Shown here: positions 1-13,000 of the stretch, in pieces
How positions within the stretch are numbered: position 1 is the stretch's first letter
Layout of the letters: each line of letters starts with the position of its first letter
Source: Dermatophagoides farinae
Lineage: Eukaryota; Arthropoda; Arachnida; Sarcoptiformes; Pyroglyphidae
DNA: 64,000 nucleotides
NCBI RefSeq assembly: GCF_024713945.1
Contig: NC_134678.1
Span: 496,001 to 560,000, forward strand
Direction of reading: 5' to 3'
Notes under the pieces: generated by a model
The model's database searches: none
Seen by the model: the letters and a program-made list of their open reading frames with translations, nothing else
Told to the model about the DNA's origin: nothing
Position numbers and translations under genes: made by a program

Positions 1-3000
1 CTGAACGTCGAAGACAAATGCTTACCGATGCTATTGATATGTATCGATTGATGAGCGAATCAGATGGAGTAGAACAATGGATGGTTGAGAAGGAAAAAAT
101 GCTTGACTCAATGGTGCCTAGTCGTGATATGGAAGATATCGAAGTAATGAAACATCGTTTCGATACATTTGAACAAGAAATGAATGCCAATGAACCACGT
201 ATGGATTATGTTAATCGATTGGCCGAACAATTACATCAAGCAGGGCATCCGAATGCTCGGGATATTGCTGACCGTAATAATCGTGTAAACAATAGGTTTG
301 TTTTTGTTTTTGTTTTTAAAGTGAATCGTTTTGTGAATTTCATGATTTTTTTGTTCGTTATTTCAGATGGAAAAAACTTAAAAACAATGCCGACCGTAAA
401 AAAGATGATATCGATGCATCACATGGTGTACAAACGTTCCATATTGAATGTCGTGAAACTATTTCTTGGATTGAAGAAAAAACCAAATTACTTCAATCTA
501 CTGAAGAATTGGGTAATGATTTAGCCGGCATAATGACATTACAACGACGATTAAGTGGCATGGAACGTGATCTAGCTGCCATTTGTTCACAGATTGATAA
601 TCTTGAAAATGAAGCCCAGAAAATTGAAGATCAACATCCAGAAGAAGCGGAAGAAATTCGTGAACGTATTACACAGATTTCGGCTGTATTTGAACAATTA
701 AATCAATTGATTAAACAACGTGATGCCAAATTGGAAGAAGCTGGTGATCTACATCGTTTCTTACGAGATTTAGATCATTTTCAGACATGGCTCAAGAATA
801 CACAGACAGCTGTAGCATCGGAAGATACGCCGAATAATTTGATTGAAGCAGAAAAACTTCTTAATCAACATCAACAAATCAAAGAAGAAATTGATAATTA
901 TGCACCTGAATTCAAAAACATCATGGATTATGGTGACAAACTGACGCAAGGACAAACTGATCATCAACATATGTTTCTACGTGAACGTCTTAAAGCATTG
1001 CGTGATGGTTGGGATGAATTGCATAAAATGTGGGATAATCGACAAAAATTATTATCTGAAAGTTTGAATTCACAGTTATTTTTACGTGATTCAAAACAGG
1101 TTGAAGTTTTACTTAATCAACAAGAACATTATCTTGGCAAAGATGAAACACCAGCTAACCTGGAACAAGCAGAAGAAATGTTGAAAAGACATGAATCATT
1201 TATGAATACATTGGATGCAAACGAAGAACGTGTACGTAATGTATTGCTGTTCGCAAAACGTTTAACAGATGAAAATCATTTTGATTCGGATAAAATCCAA
1301 AAGAAAGCGGCTAATATTGAACAAAGATTTGTTAATAATCGTGAAAAATCAAAAGAATTGTGGCAAAAATTACAAGATATGTATAAATTACAACAATTCC
1401 TACAGAATTGTGATGAACTAAATGAATGGATCCAAGAAAAATACATTATTGCCCAAGATGAAACTTATCGTAGTGCAAAAACCATCCATAGTAAATGGAC
1501 AAGACATCAAGCATTCGAAGCGGAAATCGCCGCAAATAAAGATCGTTTATATCAAATACAGAAACAAGCACAAGATCTGTTGGGTGATAAACCTGAAATG
1601 AAAAAAATGATTGATCAAAAATTGAATGATCTTGATCAACAATTCGATACATTGGAAACGACAACAAATGACAAGGGACAAAAATTATTCGATGCTAAAC
1701 GTCCAGTGTTGTATGAACAAACTTGTGATGATATTGATTCATGGTTAACGGATATTGAAAATCAAGTGTTGGCTGCAGAAACTGGACAAGATTTAACCAG
1801 TGTAAATCTAAGCCTACAGAAACAACAAATGATTGAAAATCAATTAGCTGTAAAGGCTAAACAAGTTAATGAACTGGAATCACAAGTAATGGCATTGAAA
1901 AAGATTGATCCAGCAAAAACGGATGAATTAAAAGCAAAAAAATCCTATGTGGAAGAGAAATTTAATCGTTTACAGCAACCATTACAGGATCGTAAACAAC
2001 AATTATTGAAAAAGAAAGAAGCCTATCAATTTAGACGTGATGTTGAAGATGAAAAGATGTGGATCCAAGAAAAATTACCATTGGCACGTAGCACTGATTA
2101 TGGTAACAGTTTGTTCAGTGTACAGATGTTGATCAAAAAGAATCAATCATTGCGTACAGAAATCGATAACCATGAACCAAGAATATTGAATATAATTGAA
2201 AATGGCCGTAAACTAATCGGAGAAGGACATGAAGATTCACCTGAATTTGCACGTCTAATTGATGAATTGAATAAATTATGGGATGAATTGAAAAATACAA
2301 TGGATGTACGTAAGAATAAACTATTGGAATCTGAACTGGCACAACAATATTATTTTGATGCATCTGAAGCTGAATCATGGATGAGTGAACAAGAACTGTA
2401 TATGATGGTCGAAGATCGTGGTAAAGATGAATTCACCACACAGAATTTGATCAAGAAACATGAATCACTGGAAAACGCTGTTGATGACTATGCAGCAACC
2501 ATTAAACAGCTGGGTGAAACAGCAATGCAATTGATTAAATCTGGCCATCCAGAAAGTGATCAAATTGCTATCCGTCAATCGCAGGTGGAAAAATTATATG
2601 CTGGCCTTAAAGATTTGGCACAAGAACGACGATCGAAATTGGAAGAATCGCTACGATTCTGTGGCCTGAAACGTGAATTTGATGATCTTCTTCAATGGAT
2701 TAATGAAAAAGAAGTGGTGGCTGGTTCACATGAATTGGGTCAAGATTTTGATCAGGTTACAATGTTACGTGAACGATTCAATCAATTTGCACGTGAAACC
2801 GAAAATATCGGCAATGAACGTATTGATGAAGCAAATGAAAATGCCGATAATTTAATAAATTCTGGACATGTTGATGGCGCTGTCATTGCGGAATTGAAAG
2901 ATAATCTAAATGATTCTTATGCTGAATTATTGGAACTGATGGAAACACGTAAACAAATGCTGTTGAGTTCATGGGAATTGCATAAATTCTTTCATGATTG

Positions 3001-5321
3001 TAAAGATATTTTGGGACGAATATCCGAGAAATCAAATTCAATGTCCGATGAATTGGGTCGTGATGCTGTATCGGTTTCGAATCTATTACGAAAACATCAA
3101 AATTTCGAACATGATTTACAAACACTTAAATCAGCTGTTCATCAGATAACGGATGAATCGAAAAAATTACAAGTTCTTTATGCTGGTGATCGTGCCAATG
3201 AAATTATTGCACGTGAACAAGAAGTAGTGAATGCATGGAATAAAATGCTTACGGATTGTGATTTAAGACGACATAAACTGGAAGATACTGGTGATTTATT
3301 CAAATTCTTCAATATGGTTCGTGATCTGATATTGTGGATGGACGATATTGTCCGACAGATGAATTCAAGCGACAAACCACGTGATGTATCCGGCGTAGAG
3401 CTATTGATGAATAATCATCAAAGTTTGAAATCAGAAATTGATGCCAGAAACGATAATTTTACCAATTGTTTCAATTTGGGTAATGAATTATTGAGCCGTA
3501 ATCATTATGCATCGAAAGAAATTAGTGAAAAATTGAATACATTACAAAATCAACGTAGCGCATTGAAAAATCGTTGGGAAGAACGTTGGGATCATTTACA
3601 ATTAATATTGGAAGTATATCAATTCGCCAGAGATGCAGCCGTTGCTGAAGCATGGCTCATTGCACAAGAACCATATCTATTGAGTCAAGAATTGGGCGTA
3701 AGTTTCTAATGTGTAATGTTTAGTATTGAATTTTTGAATATTTTTTTCTCTCTTTTTTAAACAGCATACAATCGATGAAGTGGAACAATTGATCAAGAAA
3801 CATGAAGCATTCGAAAAATCAGCATTCGCACAAGAAGAACGTTTCGTTGCATTGGAACGATTAACAACGGTAATTTTATGGCGTTTTTATTTAAAAAAAT
3901 TCTAGTATTTTAATTTCGAAAAAAAATTCTTTATTTCTAGTTTGAATTACGAGAATATCAGAAACAAGAAGAAAAAGAACGTAAAATGAAAGAGAAACCA
4001 TCAGCAACGGCTATGGCTGAAAAAGTTTCTACAGCAGCTAAACAACAACCAATGGCTGAAATGATCGATACTGGTGCTGTGGCCACAAAGTATGTCATTC
4101 AAAATTTTAATTTTTTTTTCTCAAAACATTCTCGTTTCTTTCATAGACCGGAATCACCAAAAGGTGCAAGAGCAGAAGGAGAAGGTCGTGATGAAAAATC
4201 TGAAGGTAAGAACTGGTGGTTGGCAATAGATTTATCTGATTTTGCATGTTTTTATTTCATTACCCAATTTGCATGAACATTTTTCTCGCATGAATATATT
4301 TTATCATTTATGAATTTGAATGAAGAATTGCATGAATCCCACATTGATGATGATGTTGCACGACAACAGGAACAAGAAAAATTGATACAACCAACTGGTA
4401 GTAAGTATCTCTCCGTAATGTTGATGTATAAGACGCATACTATTTTTGCATGAAAATAATTGAGATTCTAACATTTCACAATTTTATTTTTGTCCCCAAA
4501 TTTTTATGACATAATGCTAAAACCTAAATAAAAATAACCTGCATGATTAGCACCGAAATTGAAAAAGAAAAGCTCCAAAACTTCTTTTGGATCTTTACGT
4601 GGTAAAAAATCTAGTATTTCTAGTAGTAAACAAAGTTATACGGATGATGATAAAAATGGTGGTGAAGGTGAAATTAATTTTTATTTGTTGTAAAAGTCTG
4701 ATCATGACAGTGAATGATAATTTTTTTGTTCGTTTTGTTTTTCAGCTGATTCCGATGACATCATTATGGAAGGATTTGTAAATCGTAAACATGAATGGGA
4801 AAGTACAACGAAACGATCATCGAATAGGTAAGTAAAAAAGGATTGATTTAGTGGTTGAAAATTTTTAATTCTTTATTATATCACACAGATCTTGGGATAA
4901 AGTTTTTGTTGTCTTGAAAAAAAGTCAACTTTTATTCTATAAAGATCAAAAACATTCGAAAAATGAACCGGAAAAATATTATAAAGGTGAACCAGCCATA
5001 CAATTGGATGATGTACAGGTGGAAATTGCATCAAATTATACGAAAAAGAAACACGTTTTCCGTTTGAAATTATCGAATGGTGCCGAATATCTATTCCAAG
5101 CTAAAGATGATGGTGAAATGGAATGTTGGTTAAATACGATAAATTCCACTATACGCAGTCAACAACAGCCATCACCAGGACCATCACGATCACAAACAAT
5201 GCCAGCAAAAGGTGCTATTGATCCAACGAAAATGAAAGAATCTGAAGCTTCTCGTAAAGCTGGTGCCGCCACCAGTACCGGTGGTGGTGGTGGTGGACTT
5301 TTTACATTGAAAAAGAAATAA
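1..5321 (+). CDS. beta-Spec: Beta-spectrin, 3' part (5' end outside window)
   Basis: Membrane-skeleton protein that pairs with alpha-spectrin and links actin and ankyrin to the plasma membrane. Nine exons read in frame: 1-295, 367-3697, 3765-3869, 3941-4089, 4147-4205, 4326-4400, 4551-4667, 4746-4827 and 4889-5321, giving about 1547 residues. The reading frame is already open at base 3, so the start and the N-terminal actin-binding domains lie upstream. The first 1250 residues or so are tandem triple-helical spectrin repeats with Trp at the usual places (WLKNTQ, WIQEK, WMSEQ), roughly the last ten or eleven of the family's 17. A Lys/Glu/Ala-rich linker follows, then a C-terminal PH domain starting at [13 protein letters not shown] and spanning [11 protein letters not shown] to MECWLNTI. 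The protein ends in a Gly run and LKKK. The PH domain marks it as the beta rather than the alpha chain. Confidence 0.97.
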
Positions 5322-6155
5322 TCGAAAATAACATCACATCATCATACATTTTAAAATTCATTGATCAACGAATATTTTTTGCTGTCCTGATTCTGCTGCC
5401 CCCCTCTCTTATTATTTGCATACACACAGACATTCGAGCAACTATTATTATTTTTTTTCAATTATGAATTCAGATCTATTGATATTTTAGTCACATTATC
5501 CACATATACAAAGATAAACAAACATCAATTCTTTTAGATGGATGTAGAAATCATCAGCTATTTTTATTATTACTATTTTTTTTGGTAGCTAAAATTCTCA
5601 TTATGTATCTCTGCGATGTTTTTTTTTCACTTATTTCGTACGAAGGTAGCTGGATGTCCAACCACACATAATTTGTCAATCTCATTACTACACACACACA
5701 AACATAAACCCATCACCAACAACTGAAGAAAAAAAAATCACCCATTTTCTCGAATATTAACACCACTGCCTATGATGACGGAAATTCTTCTCCATTTTTT
5801 TTTTAGTCTCAAAAAAACTTGATAATCGTCATTTCGTTGTTGTTGTTGTTGATTGATTTTTTGATTCATTTCCACACACTTGCACACACACACACACAAA
5901 GAAATACAACACTTCCAGCCCAATCAAACTGAGACTTGACTGATGAATTTATTATTATTATATAATCGACAAACATTAAATTCAAAAAAGAAAAGAAAGA
6001 AAATTATTCTTATTATTAAATCAATGAGATTCTTTTTTTTCATTCATAATAAATGTGTGTGTGTGTGTGGGTTTCGATACTAATTTGTTAGAATGTTTGA
6101 TATAGTTGAAAGAGAAAAAAACGTCTATAGATGTTTGTGGCAAATTCTGTGTTAA
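5322..6155. other. Convergent 3' intergenic region
   Basis: Lies between the stop codons of beta-spectrin (+) and CoREST (-). It holds poly(T) runs, CA/TG repeats (5691-5700, 5884-5899, 6055-6069) and Gln-like CAA/TTG triplets, and presumably both 3' UTRs. I see no conserved coding exon. Confidence 0.6.
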
Positions 6156-7907
6156 CTATTTGGACAATTTTTTACTATTTTCACCATTCATTGGATTATT
6201 ATCATCAATAATATACAGATTCATATCGTCCATATCATTCTCTTCATTCAGTTCAGCGATCAATGTATCGAATTTCATTTTATCTTGATTTTGTAGAAAA
6301 TAATTCTTAATCTGTACCTCACTTTTTGTGCCAATTATATCGGCAATAACTTTAAAATCTTTGCCATAATCACGTATCGCCTGTGTCATCAAAAGTATTT
6401 CATCATTTGTCCATCGTGACATTATACGATTATTATTATTCTGTTTTTTTTGGGGGGTAAATTGAAAATTGTTTCAATAAGAAAAAATTTAAAATTTCGA
6501 CAATACATACATTCAACAAAGATAAATCAGGTAATTCACCTAGTGATGATTTTTTAGCCTGATTTTCCTGTTTCAGATGACAAATTTTTCCCATTAAATC
6601 ATCAATTTCTTTATCATATGATTCTAAAACTTTTGCCGATGATTCTGTAACACGTTCTTTAACAATTTCTTTCAACATCATTTCATCCATATTCATCGAA
6701 TTGAAAAGTTTACCAAATTTCGATATTTCATCTCCCATTGTGGTTGGATCATTGCATGATTTTGAATGATGATTACTTTTACGTTTAGCGTAGCAAATTT
6801 TACAAAGAATTCCATATTTCGTATTATAATATTGTTGGGCATTTTTGTTCATACATTGACAACATTCTTTACGATGATTGAATTCTTGTTGCTGCTGCTG
6901 TTGATTCTGCTGCTGATTCTGTAGTTGATGTTGATGTTGTTGTTCTTTCGATGTTGAAGCAATCATCATCATATGATGTTGTTGATGATGATTCGATGTT
7001 GATTGTTGTTCATCATTTGCATAGTCCATCATCATTGAACCACCACCATTATCATCTGGACTTTCATCTTTGGATTGTGAATTATTTTTTCTCACTTGTT
7101 TATCTACATAGCTACCGTTACGATTTTTATTCTTTTTTGTTGTATAATAATGTTTAATAATACTTGATAATTTTTTATCCGGCAATAGTTGATTGATTTT
7201 ATGAAAACTTTTATTATGAAATTGATATGCTTGATCGAATAGTGCACGATCTTCCATTGTCCATTCATCTGGATACGGTGCATAATTAGGTAGATCGGCC
7301 AATGCACATTGCATATCGAAATCATGCCAGAATAAAATACCCAATGCTTGTTCTTGATTATATTTATATTTTTCATTTGCCAATTTTACATAATCCGACA
7401 CTATTAAATTATTAGCCAATTTTTTTAAAAGAAAAAAAAATCACAAAAAAAACAAAAATTTCTTACAATCATCTTCATCCAGTTCATGATATGGTGTCCA
7501 AACTAATACAGCTTTTTCCACATAATCTCTTGATGCTTGATGCAGAATAAAAAAAAATCATTAATGCCCACTTCTCCGCACAAGGTTTATAGATATTTAC
7601 CTGGTTTCGATTGACATGAATCGGATATTTCAGCCTGATATTCATTACCAACTCGAACACCTTTTTTTTCATTTTTTTTTTGTTTAGACAATCATATCAT
7701 CAAAGATTAATTTAACTTACTTTGTTCAGAATCAGAATCGCTATTAATATCGCTTGAACAACTGGTACCACCACCACTACTGCTCATTGTATTTGAAACA
7801 TTAGCCTGATTCAATGTTCGTGTACGACGATTTGCAGTTGAATTCGTTCCACTAATTGATGATGATATTGATTCATTATTATTATTATTACGTTCGGCGA
7901 TAACCAT
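6156..7907 (-). CDS. CoRest: CoREST (REST corepressor), ELM2-SANT-SANT
   Basis: Scaffold of the LSD1-HDAC chromatin repressor complex in the nucleus. Five exons on the minus strand, 7907-7721, 7660-7601, 7535-7467, 7400-6511 and 6440-6156, join in phase to 496 residues. The ELM2 domain starts at SVRVGNEYQAEI and is split over exons 2 to 4, ending around EQALGILFWHDF. SANT1 follows at DEWTMEDRALFDQAYQFH (about residue 135). A long Gln/His/Asn-rich linker with a Cys-rich patch (CCQCMNK...CKICY) and a coiled coil (EIDDLMGKICHLKQENQ) come next. SANT2 in the last exon starts at SRWTNDEILLMTQAIRDYG. The order matches RCOR proteins. The start chosen is the Met at 7907 before a Ser/Asn-rich lead; the frame stays open upstream, so a 5' exon is possible. 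The linker is longer and more repetitive than in vertebrate RCOR1. Confidence 0.93.
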
Positions 7908-8229
7908 TCTGTAACGATATTCAGATTTGGATTCTATATCAGAAATAAAAATCTCGATCAAGAAAAAAAAAATTGAAACAATGGACAATGAATAACGCTT
8001 CGACAAACAAATATCGCTGTCATATATTTCCACCCCAAACGATACGATCTAGTTGGATCGTAATAGACGAAATGAGGCAAATTTCTAAATTTTTTTTTTC
8101 AGGTAAAAAATCAATTTCTTTGAAATCAAAAAATTATCATTTATTCAGATTCACAGACATTACTAGACAAGCTATTGTAATTGTAATAATTATTTAAATT
8201 CATGAAAATATTTAATTTGATAAATCAAT
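7908..8229. other. Intergenic, upstream of CoREST
   Basis: Short gap between the CoREST start and the stop of the next minus-strand gene. It should hold the CoREST 5' leader or promoter and the 3' UTR of the 8230-8436 gene. No further coding exon is convincing. Confidence 0.4.
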
Positions 8230-8436
8230 TCATTTTTGCATTCCACCTTCAATGCTTTCTGGGCCATAAAGAGCTGTACGTCCTTTGAATGTATCATAAC
8301 GTTCTATACCAAGTATATGATATTTCCATCCAATATGACAAACAATAAATAGGGTCGTACCAACGAATAAATGTCGTTGCCATAATTTTGGAAATATACG
8401 TCGTGATTCTTTATAGAACACTGGACCGCCAGCCAT
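8230..8436 (-). CDS. NDUFB1: Probable complex I subunit MNLL / NDUFB1
   Basis: Single-exon 68-residue protein with a basic N-terminus, one hydrophobic membrane segment (HLFVGTTLFIVCHIGWKY, about residues 22-40) and a charged tail. The tail ERYDTFKGRTALYG resembles the ERxxxFRxKSALYG tail that I recall for insect and vertebrate NDUFB1/MNLL, a small accessory subunit of mitochondrial NADH dehydrogenase in the inner membrane. Length (58-70 residues), the single membrane span near the middle and the tail motif all agree. No cleavable presequence is evident, as in the family. The match rests on a short motif, so another small inner-membrane subunit is possible. Confidence 0.6.
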   Translation of the reverse strand: MAGGPVFYKESRRIFPKLWQRHLFVGTTLFIVCHIGWKYHILGIERYDTFKGRTALYGPESIEGGMQK

Positions 8437-8838
8437 AATAATTATTTTTAGTTTTGTAATTTCTTTCGTTTATATTCCTGTGTACGAGTATAATCACAAT
8501 AAATACAATAGAAAAAAAATGGCGGTATGGTCACAAGAAAACGATGACGATATAATTGATGCAAAGATTTTTGTAGAAAACTTTGCTGTATTTTTACTGA
8601 TGATTCCATATGATAAACATCCGCGAATCAGATGAATGAAAAACCTATCACACAAAATGACCTAGCCAGCAGAATTTTCCTATAAAGTTTCTCGTTTTGA
8701 TTATCGAAAGATTTTTCGGCAAAACTTCCCAACAAACAAATTGAAATCCAAATTAAAATTTTTTTTTTATTTTTACAATTGCAATTGAAATTTTGTTCAT
8801 AAAAAAATTAAAAATAAGTCGACCACAAGCCCATTTGA
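8437..8838. other. Intergenic: NDUFB1-like promoter and RRP15 3' end
   Basis: Contains the upstream region of the minus-strand 8230-8436 gene and the RRP15 3' UTR. A plus-strand 38-codon ORF at 8519-8635 begins at an AAAATGGCGG motif; I treat it as chance or as a YY1-like promoter element. Nothing else is recognised. Confidence 0.4.
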
Positions 8839-9532
8839 TTAGTCATTATCACTTTCTTCATTCCAATCTTTGAGCCTGGCTCCGGTCATGAAATCTTCGG
8901 TTAATACGGGCCATTTTTTCTTGTTTGAATTCAAATTCTTTTTGTTTCTTGGTTTCTGAATAAAAATAATGAATAAAAATTTGAAATTTCCAAGAAGAAA
9001 TTCTATAAATTACCTTTAAACTAGTTTTAATTCGTTCATCTTGCATCTCTTTTTCACTGAATTCTGTAAGAATTTTCGTTCGTTTACTTTCCGAACCACC
9101 AGCTTCGTTTAATTTATGTTTAAGAATTTTCTGTTTCTCACGAACAACATTGAACAATTGAACGACACCTTTAGTGGCAATCAATGTTAAATTTTTTTCT
9201 TTTTCACGATTTTCATCCACTGATTTCGACAACCATGTTCGAATGTTTTGTTGATCAATATTTTTACGTTGAATTGTATTATTTTTCGTTTGTCGCCAAT
9301 GTTTTTGTTCTTTGATTTTATCATCATCATCACCATTATTATTATTATTAGCTATCGATTTACCTTGAGAATCGACAAAATCAATTTCATCGGCAATCGT
9401 TTGTTCGTTGTTTTCATATGACAATACATTTTGTTCTTTTTTTGCTTTTGATAAAATTTTTGAATTTTTATTCTTATTCAATATTGAATTCACCACAAAC
9501 GCGAATGCTGGATTATTATTAGTAGTAGTCAT
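8839..9532 (-). CDS. RRP15: RRP15-like ribosome biogenesis protein
   Basis: Nucleolar factor for 60S pre-rRNA processing. Two exons, 9532-9014 and 8955-8839, give 211 residues. Exon 1 has the N-terminal NPAFAFVVNSILNK, a Lys-rich ILSKAKK and the family block LIATKGVVQLFNVVREKQK followed by KLNEAGGSESKRTKIL. Joining the exons in phase 0 at TSLK|KPRN brings in the conserved C-terminus KWPVLTEDFMTGARLKDW, the typical WxxLxxDFMxGAxxKDWD ending of RRP15. Exon 2 is also open in the neighbouring frame, so reading straight through the intron gives a false tail; the motif and splice phase decide. About 500 bases separate it from divergent TOP2. Confidence 0.88.
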
Positions 9533-10033
9533 TATTTTGTTATCGATGATTAATTTCGGTGATTAAAAACAACTGAAATGAAAATTAAAAATGAAAACAA
9601 ACCAAAAAAAAAAACGAATGGACATGTTGTTGCCATAGAAAGCATGGTTTTTGAGTTAGAATATTTTTTCATGTTTTTTTTCCGTCAACAGATGGCAGAA
9701 AATTTAATTTATTTTGGCGCTATCAATATTGAGCATGCTCGAATCGATTTACGCGGTTTTTTTAGCATTCGGTCGTCAGTATATGTATACATGTGTGCTG
9801 TGCATACAAAAATCCGTTGACTTTTTTCGAATTCAATAATCATTTCATTTCAGTTTTGACCTTAATGTTGATCAAATCGTTCTGGCAAAAAATTTTTTTT
9901 TTTTCGTTTACAACTAAATTTTTTTTTCATTTTTTTTTGATTTCATTATTATCAATCTACAAAAAAACATTCACACATAATCAACCAATTAGTGAGATTA
10001 AAAGAAAAAGACGACGATATCAATCTTTACCTT
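9533..10033. promoter_or_regulatory. Divergent intergenic region, RRP15 / TOP2
   Basis: A 501-base gap between the starts of RRP15 (-) and TOP2 (+), which probably holds both promoters and leaders. It is rich in T runs and contains a GATGGC box near 9691. No coding exon is convincing. Confidence 0.4.
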
Positions 10034-13000
10034 ATGGATGATTTTCGCAATAATCGACCTCCGCTAAAGGTTTGTGTGTTTGTCATTCGATTATTGATCA
10101 TGAATTGATTAAATTGTTAATGATGATTGTTGAATCAAAATTCAAGTACTTTTCATATAGAACATATCTTTAGCATCATATCAAGTGTGTTGATGATGAT
10201 GAAAATTCATGGTTTCATCATCGATTAATTTTTCATTATTGTAATTAGTTATTAATATAGAAAAATTCTGATCGAATGAATCCACATTCGATTAATAAAA
10301 TCTTAGAATGTCAATGAATTGTTTATTTTGTCTGCAACAACGAAGGCAATTGTTTTTTCAATCAAAATATTTTTTTTATCAATTTGTCTTCAGAAATATT
10401 GTAATCAAATTATTGAATTGAATCCTTCGATAATCAGCTAATTTTCTAATTTTTTTTACACAGGCGTTGAGTAGCCAAAAACGTGATATTGAACAAATTT
10501 ATCAGAAGAAAAGTCAATTAGAACATGTTCTGTTACGACCAGATACCTACATTGGATCCGTTGAAAAAGAAACCAAGGTAAGATGTCTATTAATCATTAA
10601 GAATTCAGTCATTTAATTGATTTATATCTTATCATCATTAGCAAATGTGGGTTTATGACAGTCAAAATGGTATGGTTTTACGTGATATTTCATTTGTGCC
10701 TGGATTGTATAAAATCTTCGATGAAATTGTTGTCAATGCTGCCGACAATAAGATTCGTGATCCAAAAATGAGCTGTATCCGTATCGATATTAATATTCAA
10801 AACAATGAAATCAGCGTCTATAATAATGGCCGTGGTATACCGGTTGTTATACATAAAGAAGAAAAACTGTATGTTCCATCATTGATTTTCGGTCATCTAT
10901 TAACATCATCAAACTATAATGATAATGAGAAAAAAGTTGTTGGTGGCCGGAATGGTTATGGTGCTAAATTGTGTAATATTTTTAGCACAATGTTCAAGAT
11001 TGAAACATCATCACGGGAATATAATAATTGTTTTTCACAAATATGGAAAGATAACATGCAAACGGCTGAAGAACCAATCATACGACCATCGAAAGGTGAA
11101 GATTTCACCCGTGTGACATTTAAGCCTGATTTGAAAAAATTCAATATGACACATTTAGATAAAGATATTGTCGATCTGTTCAGTCGTCGTGCGTATGATA
11201 TAGCTGGCTCATCAAAAGGCGTGAAAGTTTTCCTCAATGGTGAATGTCTCCCTGTTCGTGGATTTCAAAGCTACATTAATATGTTTATCAAAGATAAAGA
11301 AGATGAAAATAATGAACCATTGAAATTGGCACACGAAGTAGTAAATGATCGTTGGGAAATCGGCCTTGCTTTAAGTGATAAAGGTTACCAACAAATTAGT
11401 TTCGTAAACAGTATAGCTACAACACGTGGCGGCAAACATGTTGATCATGTTACTGATCAGATTGTTGCTAAATTAATCGAAACAGTCAATAGGAAAAGTG
11501 GAAAATCAAAAATCGATCTTAAACCACATCAAATACGCAATCATCTGTGGGTTTTTGTTAATTGTCTTATCGAAAATCCAACATTCGACTCACAAACGAA
11601 GGAAACGATGACTTTACAAAGTAAAAATTTTGGATCTAAATGTGCGCCTAGTGAAAAGTTTTTCATATCAATCATGAAAATCGGTATCGTGGATTCAATC
11701 CTTAGTTGGATTCGTTTTAAACAACAAACTGAAATGGACAAGAAATTGAGTTCGAAAAAAATCAGTAAACTTAAAGGTATACCGAAATTGGAAGATGCCA
11801 ATGATGCGGGAACAAGAAATTCACTGGATTGTACCTTGATATTGACAGAGGGTGATTCAGCTAAATCGTTGGTTATTGCTGGATTTAGTGTCGTGGGACG
11901 TGACAAATTCGGAGTGTTTCCATTGCGTGGAAAAATGTTAAACGTTCGTGAAGCCACCCATAAACAAATCATGGAAAATTCCGAAATCAATAGTTTGGTC
12001 AAAATTCTTGGGTTACAATATAAGAAGAAATATACAACCATTGAAGATTTGAAAACACTCCGATATGGCAAATTGATGATCATGACTGATCAGGACCAAG
12101 ATGGTTCGCATATCAAAGGATTGCTTATAAATTTCATCCATTTCAATTGGCCATCATTGGTTAAATTGAATTTTCTCGAAGAATTTATTACGCCTATTGT
12201 AAAAGCGAGTAAAGGTAGTTTCAAACGTGCCTTCTATTCGCTACCCGAATTCGAAGAATGGAAACAAGAGACATCAAACTACAAATCTTACAAGATAAAA
12301 TACTACAAAGGTATTTTTTTTTATTGATTTTGATTTTCTTTATTAAATTTTTTCTTTTGTTTGTCCAAAGGTTTGGGTACTTCCACATCGGAAGAAGCCA
12401 AAGAATATTTTTCTGATATGAAACGCCATCGAATCAAATTCCGTTATGATGATGAGGACGATGATAGAGCAGTGGAATTGGCATTCAGTAAGAAGATGAT
12501 CGAAGCAAGAAAAGAATGGCTCACAAAAGGAATGGAAGAACGTCGTCGAAGACGTGATAATGGTGAAAAAGAAATCTATCTTTACGAACAAAACACACGT
12601 GAAGTTACGTATAAAGATTTTATCAACAAAGAATTGATTCTTTTCTCCAATATGGATAATGAACGATCTATACCATCGTCGGTGGATGGATTTAAACCTG
12701 GACAGCGTAAAGTGACATATACTTGTTTCAAACGTAATGACAAACGTGAAGTAAAAGTGGCCCAATTAGCTGGATCGGTTGGTGAATTGAGTGCATATCA
12801 CCATGGTGAAATGTCTTTGATGTCAACCATTATCAATTTGGCACAGAATTTTGTGGGAAGTAATAATATTAATCTACTTCAACCACTTGGCCAGTTTGGA
12901 ACAAGACTTCAAGGTGGCAAAGATGCTGCTAGTCCTCGTTATATTTTCACATGTTTAAGTCCATTGGCAAGGAAATTATTTCCACCATTGGATGATCCAT

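Noticed and set aside
8519-8635. 38-codon plus-strand ORF starting MAVWSQENDDD upstream of the NDUFB1-like gene
   Set aside because: No family resemblance and no splice context, and its start overlaps an AAAATGGCGG motif that looks like a promoter element of the divergent gene.
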